Assembly: GCA_002731195.1 (NCBI GenBank)
Contig: PCAI01000038.1
Span: forward strand, 1 to 10,354
Reading direction: 5' to 3'
Source: Methanobacteriota archaeon
GTDB taxonomy: Archaea; Thermoplasmatota; Poseidoniia; Poseidoniales; Thalassarchaeaceae
DNA: 10,354 nucleotides
The translations under genes were made by a program, and so were the position numbers. A model generated the notes under the pieces. That model was not told the origin of the DNA and searched no databases. It worked only from the letters and a program-made list of their open reading frames with translations. The number at the start of each line of letters is the position of its first letter. Position 1 is the first letter of the stretch. Shown here one piece after another: positions 1 to 6,645 of this stretch.

Positions 1-23
1 ATTTTACTGTCCGATATCAGCAT
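1..23 (-). CDS. Possible start of a further leftward gene, cut by the window edge
   Basis: On the minus strand an ATG at 23-21 lies one base after the TGA (27-25) of the small membrane-protein gene. It opens seven codons (MLISDSK) that run off the left edge without a stop. A purine-rich GGGAG sits nine bases before this ATG, inside the end of the preceding gene, and could be its ribosome binding site. The near-zero spacing repeats what is seen between the two genes upstream. Seven codons cannot identify a product, and chance is a real alternative. Confidence 0.3.
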
Positions 24-24
24 C

Positions 25-207
25 TCAATAATCTCCCAATATCCAAATAAATAGTGACAATATAGAACAAATTCCTAACCATGCAAAGAACCTTGTTGTG
101 TATATTCTCTCAGTAAAATTGGATGTCCACCAAGTGATGATACTAGAAAAAGCTAAGATAAATAGCAAAAACTCACTTCCTTGTGGCAAAGAATCCAAAA
201 TGCACAC
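25..207 (-). CDS. Small two-helix membrane protein, 60 aa, unknown function
   Basis: The frame starts with GTG at 207-205, directly abutting the TAG stop (210-208) of the flavin reductase gene, so translation is probably coupled to it. The product has two hydrophobic stretches, about residues 12-28 and 39-57. They are separated by a short polar linker containing an Arg and a Glu, which predicts a helical hairpin in the membrane. I see no cysteine pair, catalytic motif or recognised family. Its support is the membrane-like composition, the exact abutment with the upstream gene and the lack of any other gene here. A chance AT-rich frame remains possible at this length. A role linked to the reductase would be guesswork. 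Confidence 0.55.
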   Translation of the reverse strand: MCILDSLPQGSEFLLFILAFSSIITWWTSNFTERIYTTRFFAWLGICSILSLFIWILGDY

Positions 208-753
208 CTATCTTCGTAATTTAATTGAATTAGAACATAAAGACTCTGCAAATTTTACTAATCTCTCATTTAACGCATTATCGATAATCTCTCCTTCTTC
301 ATTAAAGGTACTCTTTATGTTAGCCATTACTAATTGTTCAGGTATGGCCCAACCATGCATCCAGCGAACAGAAGTTCGCATGTGATTTAATGTCGTAGAA
401 TTAGGCTGACCTCCAAGAGTACTAATCAACCCGAATATTTTTCCAGATGTTTGATCAAAAGATAGCCAATCTATTGAATTTTTCATAACACCACTCATTG
501 TACCATGATATTCGGGGCTAGATAATATGAATGAATCTACAGAATTAGCCATATCCTTGAACAACTTCACATTTGGATGATCCCAGCAACCATCTTCGCC
601 TACAAAGGGCAATGGGTTTCTTTTATTATCCCAAATGACAACTTCGGCACCTAATTTGTTGCATTCTGATTTTACTAAGTCTATCATATGTCCATTTGCC
701 GAGTCAAGTCCATAAGAACCGCATATTCCCATTATACGTATAGGTTCAGCCAT
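208..753 (-). CDS. NADPH-dependent FMN reductase family protein (flavodoxin fold)
   Basis: This 181-residue protein fits the usual length of the SsuE/ChrR/ArsH-type NAD(P)H-dependent FMN reductases. Residues 9-23 (GICGSYGLDSANGHM) form the phosphate-binding loop after the first beta strand. The family signature SPEYHGTMSGVMKNSIDWLS at 79-98 contacts the flavin isoalloxazine ring. A glycine-rich STLGGQPNS loop follows at 111-119. Members use NAD(P)H to reduce FMN, quinones, chromate or azo dyes in the cytosol; the substrate here cannot be told. There is no signal peptide. The ATG at 753 lies about 22 bases after a TATA-like box at 771-779, which suits a leaderless or near-leaderless transcript. 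It is the first gene of a leftward cluster with the small membrane protein and diverges from the TPR gene. Confidence 0.9.
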   Translation of the reverse strand: MAEPIRIMGICGSYGLDSANGHMIDLVKSECNKLGAEVVIWDNKRNPLPFVGEDGCWDHPNVKLFKDMANSVDSFILSSPEYHGTMSGVMKNSIDWLSFDQTSGKIFGLISTLGGQPNSTTLNHMRTSVRWMHGWAIPEQLVMANIKSTFNEEGEIIDNALNERLVKFAESLCSNSIKLRR

Positions 754-770
754 ATATGGCCCTGAAGAGC

Positions 771-779
771 ATATTTATT
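771..779 (-). promoter_or_regulatory. Likely TATA box for the flavin reductase cluster
   Basis: Read on the minus strand this is AATAAATAT, centred about 22 bases before the reductase ATG at 753. This position matches archaeal promoters of leaderless or nearly leaderless genes. It lies in the 95-bp divergent gap. No clear Shine-Dalgarno precedes the ATG, which agrees with leaderless initiation. The assignment rests on position and composition only, in an AT-rich background. Confidence 0.45.
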
Positions 780-818
780 CAACCCATTCATTAATTACAT
801 TAATTATTGACCTCTTTC

Positions 819-829
819 AATTAATAATC
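819..829 (+). promoter_or_regulatory. Likely TATA box for the TPR gene
   Basis: AATTAATAATC is centred about 25 bases before the ATG at 849. That is the archaeal TATA-box distance if transcription begins at or next to the start codon. It supports 849 rather than the internal ATG at 918 as the start. The surrounding gap is very AT-rich, so the call is tentative. Confidence 0.4.
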
Positions 830-848
830 ATAATAACATAATCAGAAA

Positions 849-2090
849 ATGCTTATGCATAATGTGCTTGGCGAGTGTATTGTGGAAGATGTAGAACAGG
901 CTTCTGAGGCCAATGTTATGGATCTGATTCAAGAAGCATTAAATCTCTACAATATGGGCGAATATACGGACTCTCTTAACATTTATAATTCCATTATTGA
1001 AATTGAAGAGGAGAATGTTAATGCTCTATATTCCATAGGCGTTATTAAGGCACATCAACAAGAAATTGATGATGCGATAAAATTCTTCGAGAAGGTTAAT
1101 CATATAATGCCGAATCACCCTCCGACTGTAGCTAACCTATCTTATTTATTGGAAGAAAGAGAACCTGTTGAAGCCGCAGAATATGCTAAAATAGCACTAA
1201 TCACTTATCCTGAAATGTCTGAACTAAAAAGAATATCTGAAATTGAGATAAGTGACCTAGAAACTAAAATAATTAATGAAAGTGTAGAAGAAGAGCCGTT
1301 ACTTATTTCTAAACCAGTTATAGATGAAATTGAAGAAGATGTTCTGGACACATTAGTTTCATCAGAATTGACTGCTGAAGAAAAAGCCAGAGAATTAAAT
1401 AACATGGGAGATTATATCGCTGCCGTAAAATCGTGGAAAGAAATATTAGAAATAAAGCCAAAATCATATGAAGCATGGTATGGACTATCCGAGGCTCTAA
1501 AGATGGCTGGACACCATGAAAAGTCAATCCAATGTAAAAATAGAGGAGATATTCTGAAGGAAGAAAAGTCTGGAATGAATGAGATAGAAATCTTTGAAGA
1601 GAATAATGAAGAGTTTTCTGAGAATCAATTAAATGATGAAGAGATAAATCAAAATTCCGTATACAATGAAAATGTAAATGTATCAATAGAATGGTATAAC
1701 AAAGGGATAAACTTTCTCTCAGAAGAAAAAAGTTCGGATGCTTTAAGTTGCTTTGAAAAGGCCATAGGAGGATGCCCTAGAGAGGAAAAAGAATTGCGTG
1801 TTAGAAGTCAAAATGGCCGAGGCGATGCATTATACCAAATGGCAAAATACTCGGAAAGTATTCTAGCATATCATGCTGCAATATCATTAGAACCTTCATT
1901 GTTAACTGGTAGGACTCTATATAACATGGGTCAATCATATGCTTTTCTAGAATTATATGAAGACGCATTGAAATGTTTTGAACAGTCGATTAGTAGAGGA
2001 TTAGAAAAAGATGGAATAGAAACATGTAAAACGCAAATCAATAGGTGTAAAATATTATTGAGAGAGCAAAATAAAAGGAAGAATAATTAA
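849..2090 (+). CDS. TPR-repeat protein with acidic linkers
   Basis: This 413-residue soluble protein consists of tetratricopeptide repeats in three blocks: about residues 25-122 (three repeats), 175-240 (two) and 280-388 (three). The TPR pattern of Ala/Gly/Tyr/Pro spacing shows in segments such as NMGEYTDSLNIYNSII and NMGQSYAFLELYEDALKCFE. Glu/Asp-rich, probably flexible linkers at about 141-172 and 240-278 separate the blocks. There is no signal peptide, membrane helix or enzymatic domain, so it is probably a cytosolic protein-protein scaffold; partners are unknown. ATG 849 is preferred because a TATA-like box lies about 25 bases upstream. ATG 918 (residue 24), at the start of the first repeat, is an alternative. 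The gene converges on the molybdoenzyme gene, and the two stop codons share the bases TTAA at 2087-2090. Confidence 0.88.
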   Translation: MLMHNVLGECIVEDVEQASEANVMDLIQEALNLYNMGEYTDSLNIYNSIIEIEEENVNALYSIGVIKAHQQEIDDAIKFFEKVNHIMPNHPPTVANLSYLLEEREPVEAAEYAKIALITYPEMSELKRISEIEISDLETKIINESVEEEPLLISKPVIDEIEEDVLDTLVSSELTAEEKARELNNMGDYIAAVKSWKEILEIKPKSYEAWYGLSEALKMAGHHEKSIQCKNRGDILKEEKSGMNEIEIFEENNEEFSENQLNDEEINQNSVYNENVNVSIEWYNKGINFLSEEKSSDALSCFEKAIGGCPREEKELRVRSQNGRGDALYQMAKYSESILAYHAAISLEPSLLTGRTLYNMGQSYAFLELYEDALKCFEQSISRGLEKDGIETCKTQINRCKILLREQNKRKNN

Positions 2091-4393
2091 TTTTCAGATT
2101 TATTAATTGTAACAATAACAGATTTACTGGTTGGAGTATTACTTTTGTCGGCAACACTATCTAGTGGTATTAACGAATTAGATTCAGGGAAATAAGTAGC
2201 TACATTATTTCTAGGTATTTCATAAGGAACAATAAACCATTTGTAAGAGGTCCTTTTTTTACCTCTGAAATGTGAAGTTATGTCAACCATCTGGAAGTCT
2301 GCTAGATTATTCTCCTTAATATCACTAGGATTCATAAAGACTATTCTCCGTCCGTTTGAAATGCCTCTATATCTGTCATTTAAACCATATATGGTAGTAT
2401 TATACTGATCGTGTGAACGTATAGTCATCATTAAAAATTCATTTTTATTAGCCTTTTTACTATTTATTTCATGAGAAAAAAATTCTGCTTTACCGGATTT
2501 CGTGTTAAATGTCAGACTATCTCTTGGAGGATTTGGCAGATAAAAACCTCCATTTTTGCGTACCAAAGTATTATAATTATCAAAACCATCTATACAGGAA
2601 CTTATCAAATCCCTTATATTGTCATAATTACTAGACAAATTTTGCCAATTAATTTTATTCCGATTAATTCTTTTTTCCAACGCTAAAGCGATTCCAGTAA
2701 CAATAGCAACCTCGGATTTTAAACTGCCACTAGCAGGATTTGAGTTACCTTGAGAAGAATGTACAACTCCCATAGAATTTTCAACTGTTACGAACTGAAT
2801 TCTCTCAGAAGTTTGATCTATTTCTGTCCTCCCAAGGCATGGAAGTATCAATGCTTTATTGCCAGTAACAAGATGTGAACGATTAGGTTTAGTTGAAATT
2901 TGGACGGTCAGCTTACAGTTTCTTAATGCACTTGCAGTAGCTTTAGTATCCGACATTGCAGATAAGAAATTGCCGCCCATTGAGATGAAAACAGATTTTT
3001 TTTCCTGCATTAATTTTACTGCTTCCACAGCATCTACCCCGTGATCCAAAGGTGCTTTTATTCCCGTATTTTCTTCTAAGGAATTTAAAAAATGTGAATT
3101 TGGCTTATGATTTATCCCAACAGTTCTATCACCTTGGACATTAGAATGTCCCCTTACAGGACAAATGCCCGCCCCCGGGCGACCAATATGGCCGCCAAGT
3201 AATTGTAAATTAACTATTTCTTGTATAGTAGCAACAGAATTTTTATGTTGTGTTATGCCCATTGCCCAACATACTATAGTAGATTTGGATTTAGATATTA
3301 TTTCACCAAGTCTTTTTATATCTTCCATACTTACTCCGGAATGATTTGTAATATCATCCCAATCAGTTCTTCTTACTATATCTAAATAATTATCGAAACC
3401 GTTAGTATGCATTTTTATAAACTCTTTATCAAATGATTCAGATTCAATAACTACCTTTGAAAAGCCCCTAAATAAAGCCATATCGCCATTAATATTCACA
3501 GAAACATGTTCATCAGAAATATTTCTACCTGAGCCTAATAAATCTAAAGGCTTTTGAGGATGTTTAAAACGAATCATTCCTGTTTCCTTCAATGGATTAA
3601 TACTAATCACCGAAGCTCCTGATTTTTTTGCATCACTTAAAGCTGAAAGCATTCTAGGATGATTTGTTCCTGGATTCTGTCCTATTACTATAATTAATTC
3701 TGCCTTATTAAAATCTTCTAGTTTTACAGTTCCCTTTCCAATGCCAATAGATTCTGACAATGCTACGCCAGAAGACTCATGACACATATTCGAACAATCT
3801 GGGAGATTATTAGTTCCAAACCATCTAGCCAATAATTGCCACAAGAATGCTGCTTCATTGCTAGTCCTACCTGAAGTATAAAAAATAGCTTCATTTACTT
3901 CACTTAAGTTTGAAAGTTCGTCGGCAATTAGCTCAAATGCTGCTTCCCAACTAATTTCATTATAATTCATGCTATTTGGCATTAAAACCATGGGATGAGT
4001 TAATCTTCCTCTTTTGTTAAGCCAATTATCTGATTTTTTAGATAAATCATCTATAGACCATTTCGACCAAAATTCTGGATTTGCCCTAAGTCTAGTACGT
4101 TCATCTGCTACAGCTTTTGCACCATTTTCACAAAACTCAAATCGTGATCGATGAGTATCAGGATCTGGCCAAGCACATCCAGGGCAATCAAATCCGTGAA
4201 ATCTGTTTACCTTCGATAGATTGAAAATAGAAGAAATAAAATTATTGTCCATACTATGAGACAAAGATGCTAAAACACCGGGAATTCCTGCGGCTACTGA
4301 CTTAGGTTTAGTCAATCTGGGAGGTAATTTTTCCAAGGGAGTGAGTTCATTTACCTGCTCCCTCATAGAACTTGACAAGACTAACTTGTACAT
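2087..4393 (-). CDS. FdhF/YdeP-like molybdopterin oxidoreductase alpha subunit
   Basis: This 768-residue protein belongs to the DMSO-reductase superfamily, in the YdeP-like formate-dehydrogenase-alpha group. Family landmarks are GFDCPGCAWPDP (about 67-78), FCENGAKAVADE (87-98), a Cys-His pair at 204-205 (NMCHESSG), PVRGHSNVQGDRTVGI (412-427) and TIRSHDQYNTTIYG (657-670) in the C-terminal dinucleotide-binding domain. Cys204-His205 matches the SeCys/Cys-His pair of FdhH, so Cys204 is the probable molybdenum ligand. Near the N terminus C70, C73 and C88 match cluster ligands, but the usual third Cys is Asp77. There is no Tat or Sec signal, so it is probably cytosolic. No beta, diaphorase or hydrogenase subunit is nearby, so the electron partner is unknown. 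Formate as substrate is not established; characterised relatives are few. It is co-transcribed after fdhD (26-bp gap). ATG at residue 10 is an alternative start. Confidence 0.93.
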   Translation of the reverse strand: MYKLVLSSSMREQVNELTPLEKLPPRLTKPKSVAAGIPGVLASLSHSMDNNFISSIFNLSKVNRFHGFDCPGCAWPDPDTHRSRFEFCENGAKAVADERTRLRANPEFWSKWSIDDLSKKSDNWLNKRGRLTHPMVLMPNSMNYNEISWEAAFELIADELSNLSEVNEAIFYTSGRTSNEAAFLWQLLARWFGTNNLPDCSNMCHESSGVALSESIGIGKGTVKLEDFNKAELIIVIGQNPGTNHPRMLSALSDAKKSGASVISINPLKETGMIRFKHPQKPLDLLGSGRNISDEHVSVNINGDMALFRGFSKVVIESESFDKEFIKMHTNGFDNYLDIVRRTDWDDITNHSGVSMEDIKRLGEIISKSKSTIVCWAMGITQHKNSVATIQEIVNLQLLGGHIGRPGAGICPVRGHSNVQGDRTVGINHKPNSHFLNSLEENTGIKAPLDHGVDAVEAVKLMQEKKSVFISMGGNFLSAMSDTKATASALRNCKLTVQISTKPNRSHLVTGNKALILPCLGRTEIDQTSERIQFVTVENSMGVVHSSQGNSNPASGSLKSEVAIVTGIALALEKRINRNKINWQNLSSNYDNIRDLISSCIDGFDNYNTLVRKNGGFYLPNPPRDSLTFNTKSGKAEFFSHEINSKKANKNEFLMMTIRSHDQYNTTIYGLNDRYRGISNGRRIVFMNPSDIKENNLADFQMVDITSHFRGKKRTSYKWFIVPYEIPRNNVATYFPESNSLIPLDSVADKSNTPTSKSVIVTINKSEN

Positions 4394-4419
4394 CAGGCCT
4401 TTTGTTAAAATGTATGAAA

Positions 4420-5265
4420 TTATACTATTCTTTTAGAGCCTGAAAAGATTGTTATCTTATTTTTCTTGGCAAACCCTACTAGAGTCATCCCATGTTCCAA
4501 TGCTAAATCGATGGCTAAGGAACTTGGTGCACCTAAAGCAACCATTATAGGAAAACCGGCTCTCAATGATTTTTGAACTAGTTCAAAAGATGCTCTTCCC
4601 GAGACAACAACAATCTCATTCTTAACAGGTAAATAATCATTTTTTAATGCATTACCAATTAATTTATCCATTGCATTGTGTCTGCCAATATCTTCTGCAA
4701 TTGAAATCAAAGACCCAGAATTATCAATTCTAGCACAAGCATGCGTCCCCCCAGTAGAAGAAAAAAAGTTCTGACCATTTTGTAATGAAGATATTGCATT
4801 GGAAATTGCTTCAATATTTACAAAAATGTTTTTTGATAACTCTGGCCCATGCATGTGGATTAAATTAGATATAGATTCTTTGCCGCAAATTCCGCAAGAG
4901 GATGTCATAGTTAATTTTCTGTTGTGTTCTTCTGGATTAAACGATACTTCATCTGATAAAATAACCAAATTATATTCAGAATGGTGTTGTATTTCTAATA
5001 TATCTGATTCAGAACTGATTATTCCTTCGCTGTATAAAAGACCTCTTACAAGGTCGGAGTCTTCACCAGGAGTTCTCATTAATAATCCAAGTGAAGATTC
5101 CAAACCATTTTTATCTAGTATCTTTATCGATAATGGGGATTCAACAGATACTGTGTCATTTTCCCTTATGATAGATTTATTTTCTACTCTGACGATAGGC
5201 CTAGACTCAATGCCTTCCATGTTACTGCGGAAAGGTATAACGTTATGATTAATGGGTATGGACAT
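4420..5265 (-). CDS. fdhD: FdhD, sulfurtransferase for formate dehydrogenase-type molybdenum cofactor
   Basis: This 281-residue protein carries the FdhD hallmarks: RTPGED (64-69), SSCGICGK (122-129) with the C124-x2-C127 pair, GGTHAC (172-177), DIGRHNA (192-198) and VVSGRASFELVQKS (220-233). Known FdhD takes sulfur from a cysteine desulfurase onto the CxxC cysteines and passes it to bis-MGD molybdenum, which activates FDH-type enzymes. The directly downstream molybdoenzyme, 26 bp away on the same strand, is the obvious client. The protein is cytosolic and of ordinary length. The ATG at 5265 is 20 bases from a TATA-like motif shared with the divergent iron-sulfur carrier gene. An ATG at residue 16 would also keep every conserved motif. 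Confidence 0.96.
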   Translation of the reverse strand: MSIPINHNVIPFRSNMEGIESRPIVRVENKSIIRENDTVSVESPLSIKILDKNGLESSLGLLMRTPGEDSDLVRGLLYSEGIISSESDILEIQHHSEYNLVILSDEVSFNPEEHNRKLTMTSSCGICGKESISNLIHMHGPELSKNIFVNIEAISNAISSLQNGQNFFSSTGGTHACARIDNSGSLISIAEDIGRHNAMDKLIGNALKNDYLPVKNEIVVVSGRASFELVQKSLRAGFPIMVALGAPSSLAIDLALEHGMTLVGFAKKNKITIFSGSKRIV

Positions 5266-5280
5266 TTAAACACACAATTG

Positions 5281-5290
5281 TTCAAATAAC
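5281..5290. promoter_or_regulatory. Shared TATA-like element between fdhD and the iron-sulfur carrier gene
   Basis: The whole divergent gap is 44 bp (5266-5309). TTCAAATAAC (GTTATTTGAA on the other strand) is its best TATA-like stretch. Its centre is about 24 bases from the rightward ATG at 5310 and 20 bases from the leftward ATG at 5265. One element, or two overlapping ones, could therefore serve both near-leaderless genes. Inferred from spacing and composition only. Confidence 0.35.
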
Positions 5291-5309
5291 CCTTCTACTA
5301 CAGAGGTAT

Positions 5310-5696
5310 ATGGGTTTGTTAGATGGTTCTGGTTTTTCACTACCGGTTTTTTCAGAGGTGAATGTTGTAGACGTAAAAATAGATGTTACTGAAACAGCAA
5401 AAAACGCAATGGAAAAATCAATGAAGGGAGATGAAAAAACACATGTATTAATCATTAGTGCAGAAGCAGGAGGATGTTCTGGATATTTATATGATATGAA
5501 AATAACAGAAGATCCAGAGGATGAAAATTTTCAAAAAATAAAAGCTGGAGAAATTAATATCTTAATTCACAATAAAGATAGTGCCTTGTTAAATGGGATC
5601 AAGTTAGATTACAAAGATACCTTGATGGGAGGGGGATTTCAAATTGAGAATCCTAGTGCCGATCGTGAATGTGGCTGCGGACAATCATTTGGCTAA
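5310..5696 (+). CDS. A-type iron-sulfur carrier (HesB/IscA/ErpA family)
   Basis: This 128-residue protein has the three conserved cysteines of A-type carriers: C56 in GGCSGY (54-59) and C121/C123 in the C-terminal ECGCGQSF (120-127). GGGFQIENPSA sits just before the last pair, as is usual. The family receives or stores iron or Fe-S clusters and delivers [4Fe-4S] clusters to apo-enzymes in the cytosol. IscA, SufA and ErpA subtypes cannot be separated here. The first roughly 20 residues precede the normal domain start (KIDVTETA). ATG 5310 is supported by a TATA-like motif 24 bases upstream; GTG 5358 would give a protein of more typical length. The stop is one base before the probable GTG of the ygfZ-like gene, so the two are very likely co-translated. 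Confidence 0.93.
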   Translation: MGLLDGSGFSLPVFSEVNVVDVKIDVTETAKNAMEKSMKGDEKTHVLIISAEAGGCSGYLYDMKITEDPEDENFQKIKAGEINILIHNKDSALLNGIKLDYKDTLMGGGFQIENPSADRECGCGQSFG

Positions 5697-5697
5697 G

Positions 5698-6645
5698 GTG
5701 TTGAATATTCTTGATAGAAATATTCCTTCAAGTTTTTTTTATAATAACATATCTAGTTTTACTATAGTTCAAGGTAAAGATGCTCTAAAACACCTCGAGA
5801 GGATACTTACAACTAAAATTTCGAAAGTTGGAACTAATTCTAAACACGAGTCATTGATTTGCGATTCCAATGGAAGAATTGTAGATTATTTATCAATTTA
5901 TATTATGGATCATAAAGTATTAATTGTTACTAATAATCATAAAGGTGACGAAATAAGAAGTAGATTGTCAAAAGGCATACCCTGGAATGAAGATGTAGAA
6001 ATTCTTAATGGAGACAATAGCATAAAGAGAATAATAGTTTCAGAAAATGATCTTAATAAAATATTGGAAAGTATTGATTATTCAGTCGAGGAAATAGATG
6101 ATTCTACATGGATAGAGGATGGAGATAATATCATTTCCATAAATAAAAGGAGTAAAGTTAAAACATTGGAATTATTATTGCCAAAAACAGTTTTAAGTGA
6201 TATTATAGAAGAATATCAAAAGAAAGATATTAAAGAAATAAATGAAGAAGAGTGGAAGAAATTTCGAATATACACTGGAATGATTGATTTTAGTGATATA
6301 GTTGGGAGAATACCATTTGATGTTGGAATGGATGAATTAGTTAAAATGGATAAAGGGTGTTATCCGGGTCAAGAAATACATGCCCGCCTGGAAAGTCGCG
6401 GAAAACAAAAGAAAATACTAGTTACTCTAAAATCCGGAAAATTTCTCAAAGAAGGAGAATATAAAATTATAGAGGGAGGGAGAGTAATAATTACTACCGC
6501 ATATAATGGTGGAAAAGAAGAATCGCTTTTCTTTGGCATAGTGCCTATAAAATATCTTAAGATGTCAAAATTATCTTTAATAAATGGAATAGAAATGAGA
6601 ATAGAAAATGTAGTTAATTTTCGTTCCCTAAATGTTCATCATTAG
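5698..6645 (+). CDS. ygfZ: YgfZ/IBA57-like folate-binding iron-sulfur maturation protein (GcvT fold)
   Basis: With the GTG at 5698 this is a 315-residue protein. The family signature KGCYPGQE lies at about 219-226 and contains the conserved Cys. Near the N terminus, IVQGKDALKHLERILTTKI (about 23-41) matches the opening block of the GcvT-like fold. YgfZ/COG0354 proteins (IBA57 in mitochondria) use tetrahydrofolate and act with A-type carriers in making or repairing [4Fe-4S] proteins; they are not aminomethyltransferases. The frame is open back to a TTG at 5644, but that would overlap the carrier gene by 53 bp and add 18 non-family residues. GTG 5698, one base after the carrier stop, is preferred; TTG 5701 is possible. 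Having the carrier as direct neighbour supports a working ISCA-IBA57-like pair. The 3' end overlaps the convergent membrane-protein gene by 32 bp. Confidence 0.92.
   Translation: MLNILDRNIPSSFFYNNISSFTIVQGKDALKHLERILTTKISKVGTNSKHESLICDSNGRIVDYLSIYIMDHKVLIVTNNHKGDEIRSRLSKGIPWNEDVEILNGDNSIKRIIVSENDLNKILESIDYSVEEIDDSTWIEDGDNIISINKRSKVKTLELLLPKTVLSDIIEEYQKKDIKEINEEEWKKFRIYTGMIDFSDIVGRIPFDVGMDELVKMDKGCYPGQEIHARLESRGKQKKILVTLKSGKFLKEGEYKIIEGGRVIITTAYNGGKEESLFFGIVPIKYLKMSKLSLINGIEMRIENVVNFRSLNVHH

Noticed and set aside
98..385. 95-residue plus-strand open frame
   Set aside because: It lies antisense to the flavin reductase and the small membrane-protein gene, shows no motif and has no clear start signal.
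1318..1686. 122-residue minus-strand open frame
   Set aside because: It is antisense to the TPR gene across its acidic linkers, where Glu-rich codons give Phe/Leu/Ser-rich shadows.
2996..3003. Run of T on the plus strand as a terminator
   Set aside because: It lies inside the molybdoenzyme gene as Lys codons on the coding strand and no gene ends nearby.
2087..4393. Annotation as a selenocysteine formate dehydrogenase
   Set aside because: The active-site position is an ordinary Cys codon (Cys204), there is no in-frame UGA, and the family resembles YdeP more than true FdhA.
4799..5248. 149-residue plus-strand open frame
   Set aside because: It is antisense to fdhD, whose conserved motifs fill this region; the opposite frame is a by-product.
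5644..5697. N-terminal extension of the ygfZ-like gene from TTG 5644
   Set aside because: It would overlap the carrier gene by 53 bp and adds residues with no family match; GTG 5698 fits better.
5732..5740. Run of T as a terminator for the carrier gene
   Set aside because: It lies inside the ygfZ coding region as Phe codons of a co-transcribed gene and has no hairpin before it.
5698..6645. Annotation as glycine cleavage T-protein (GcvT aminomethyltransferase)
   Set aside because: KGCYPGQE is the YgfZ signature, the length fits YgfZ, and no other glycine cleavage gene is present.
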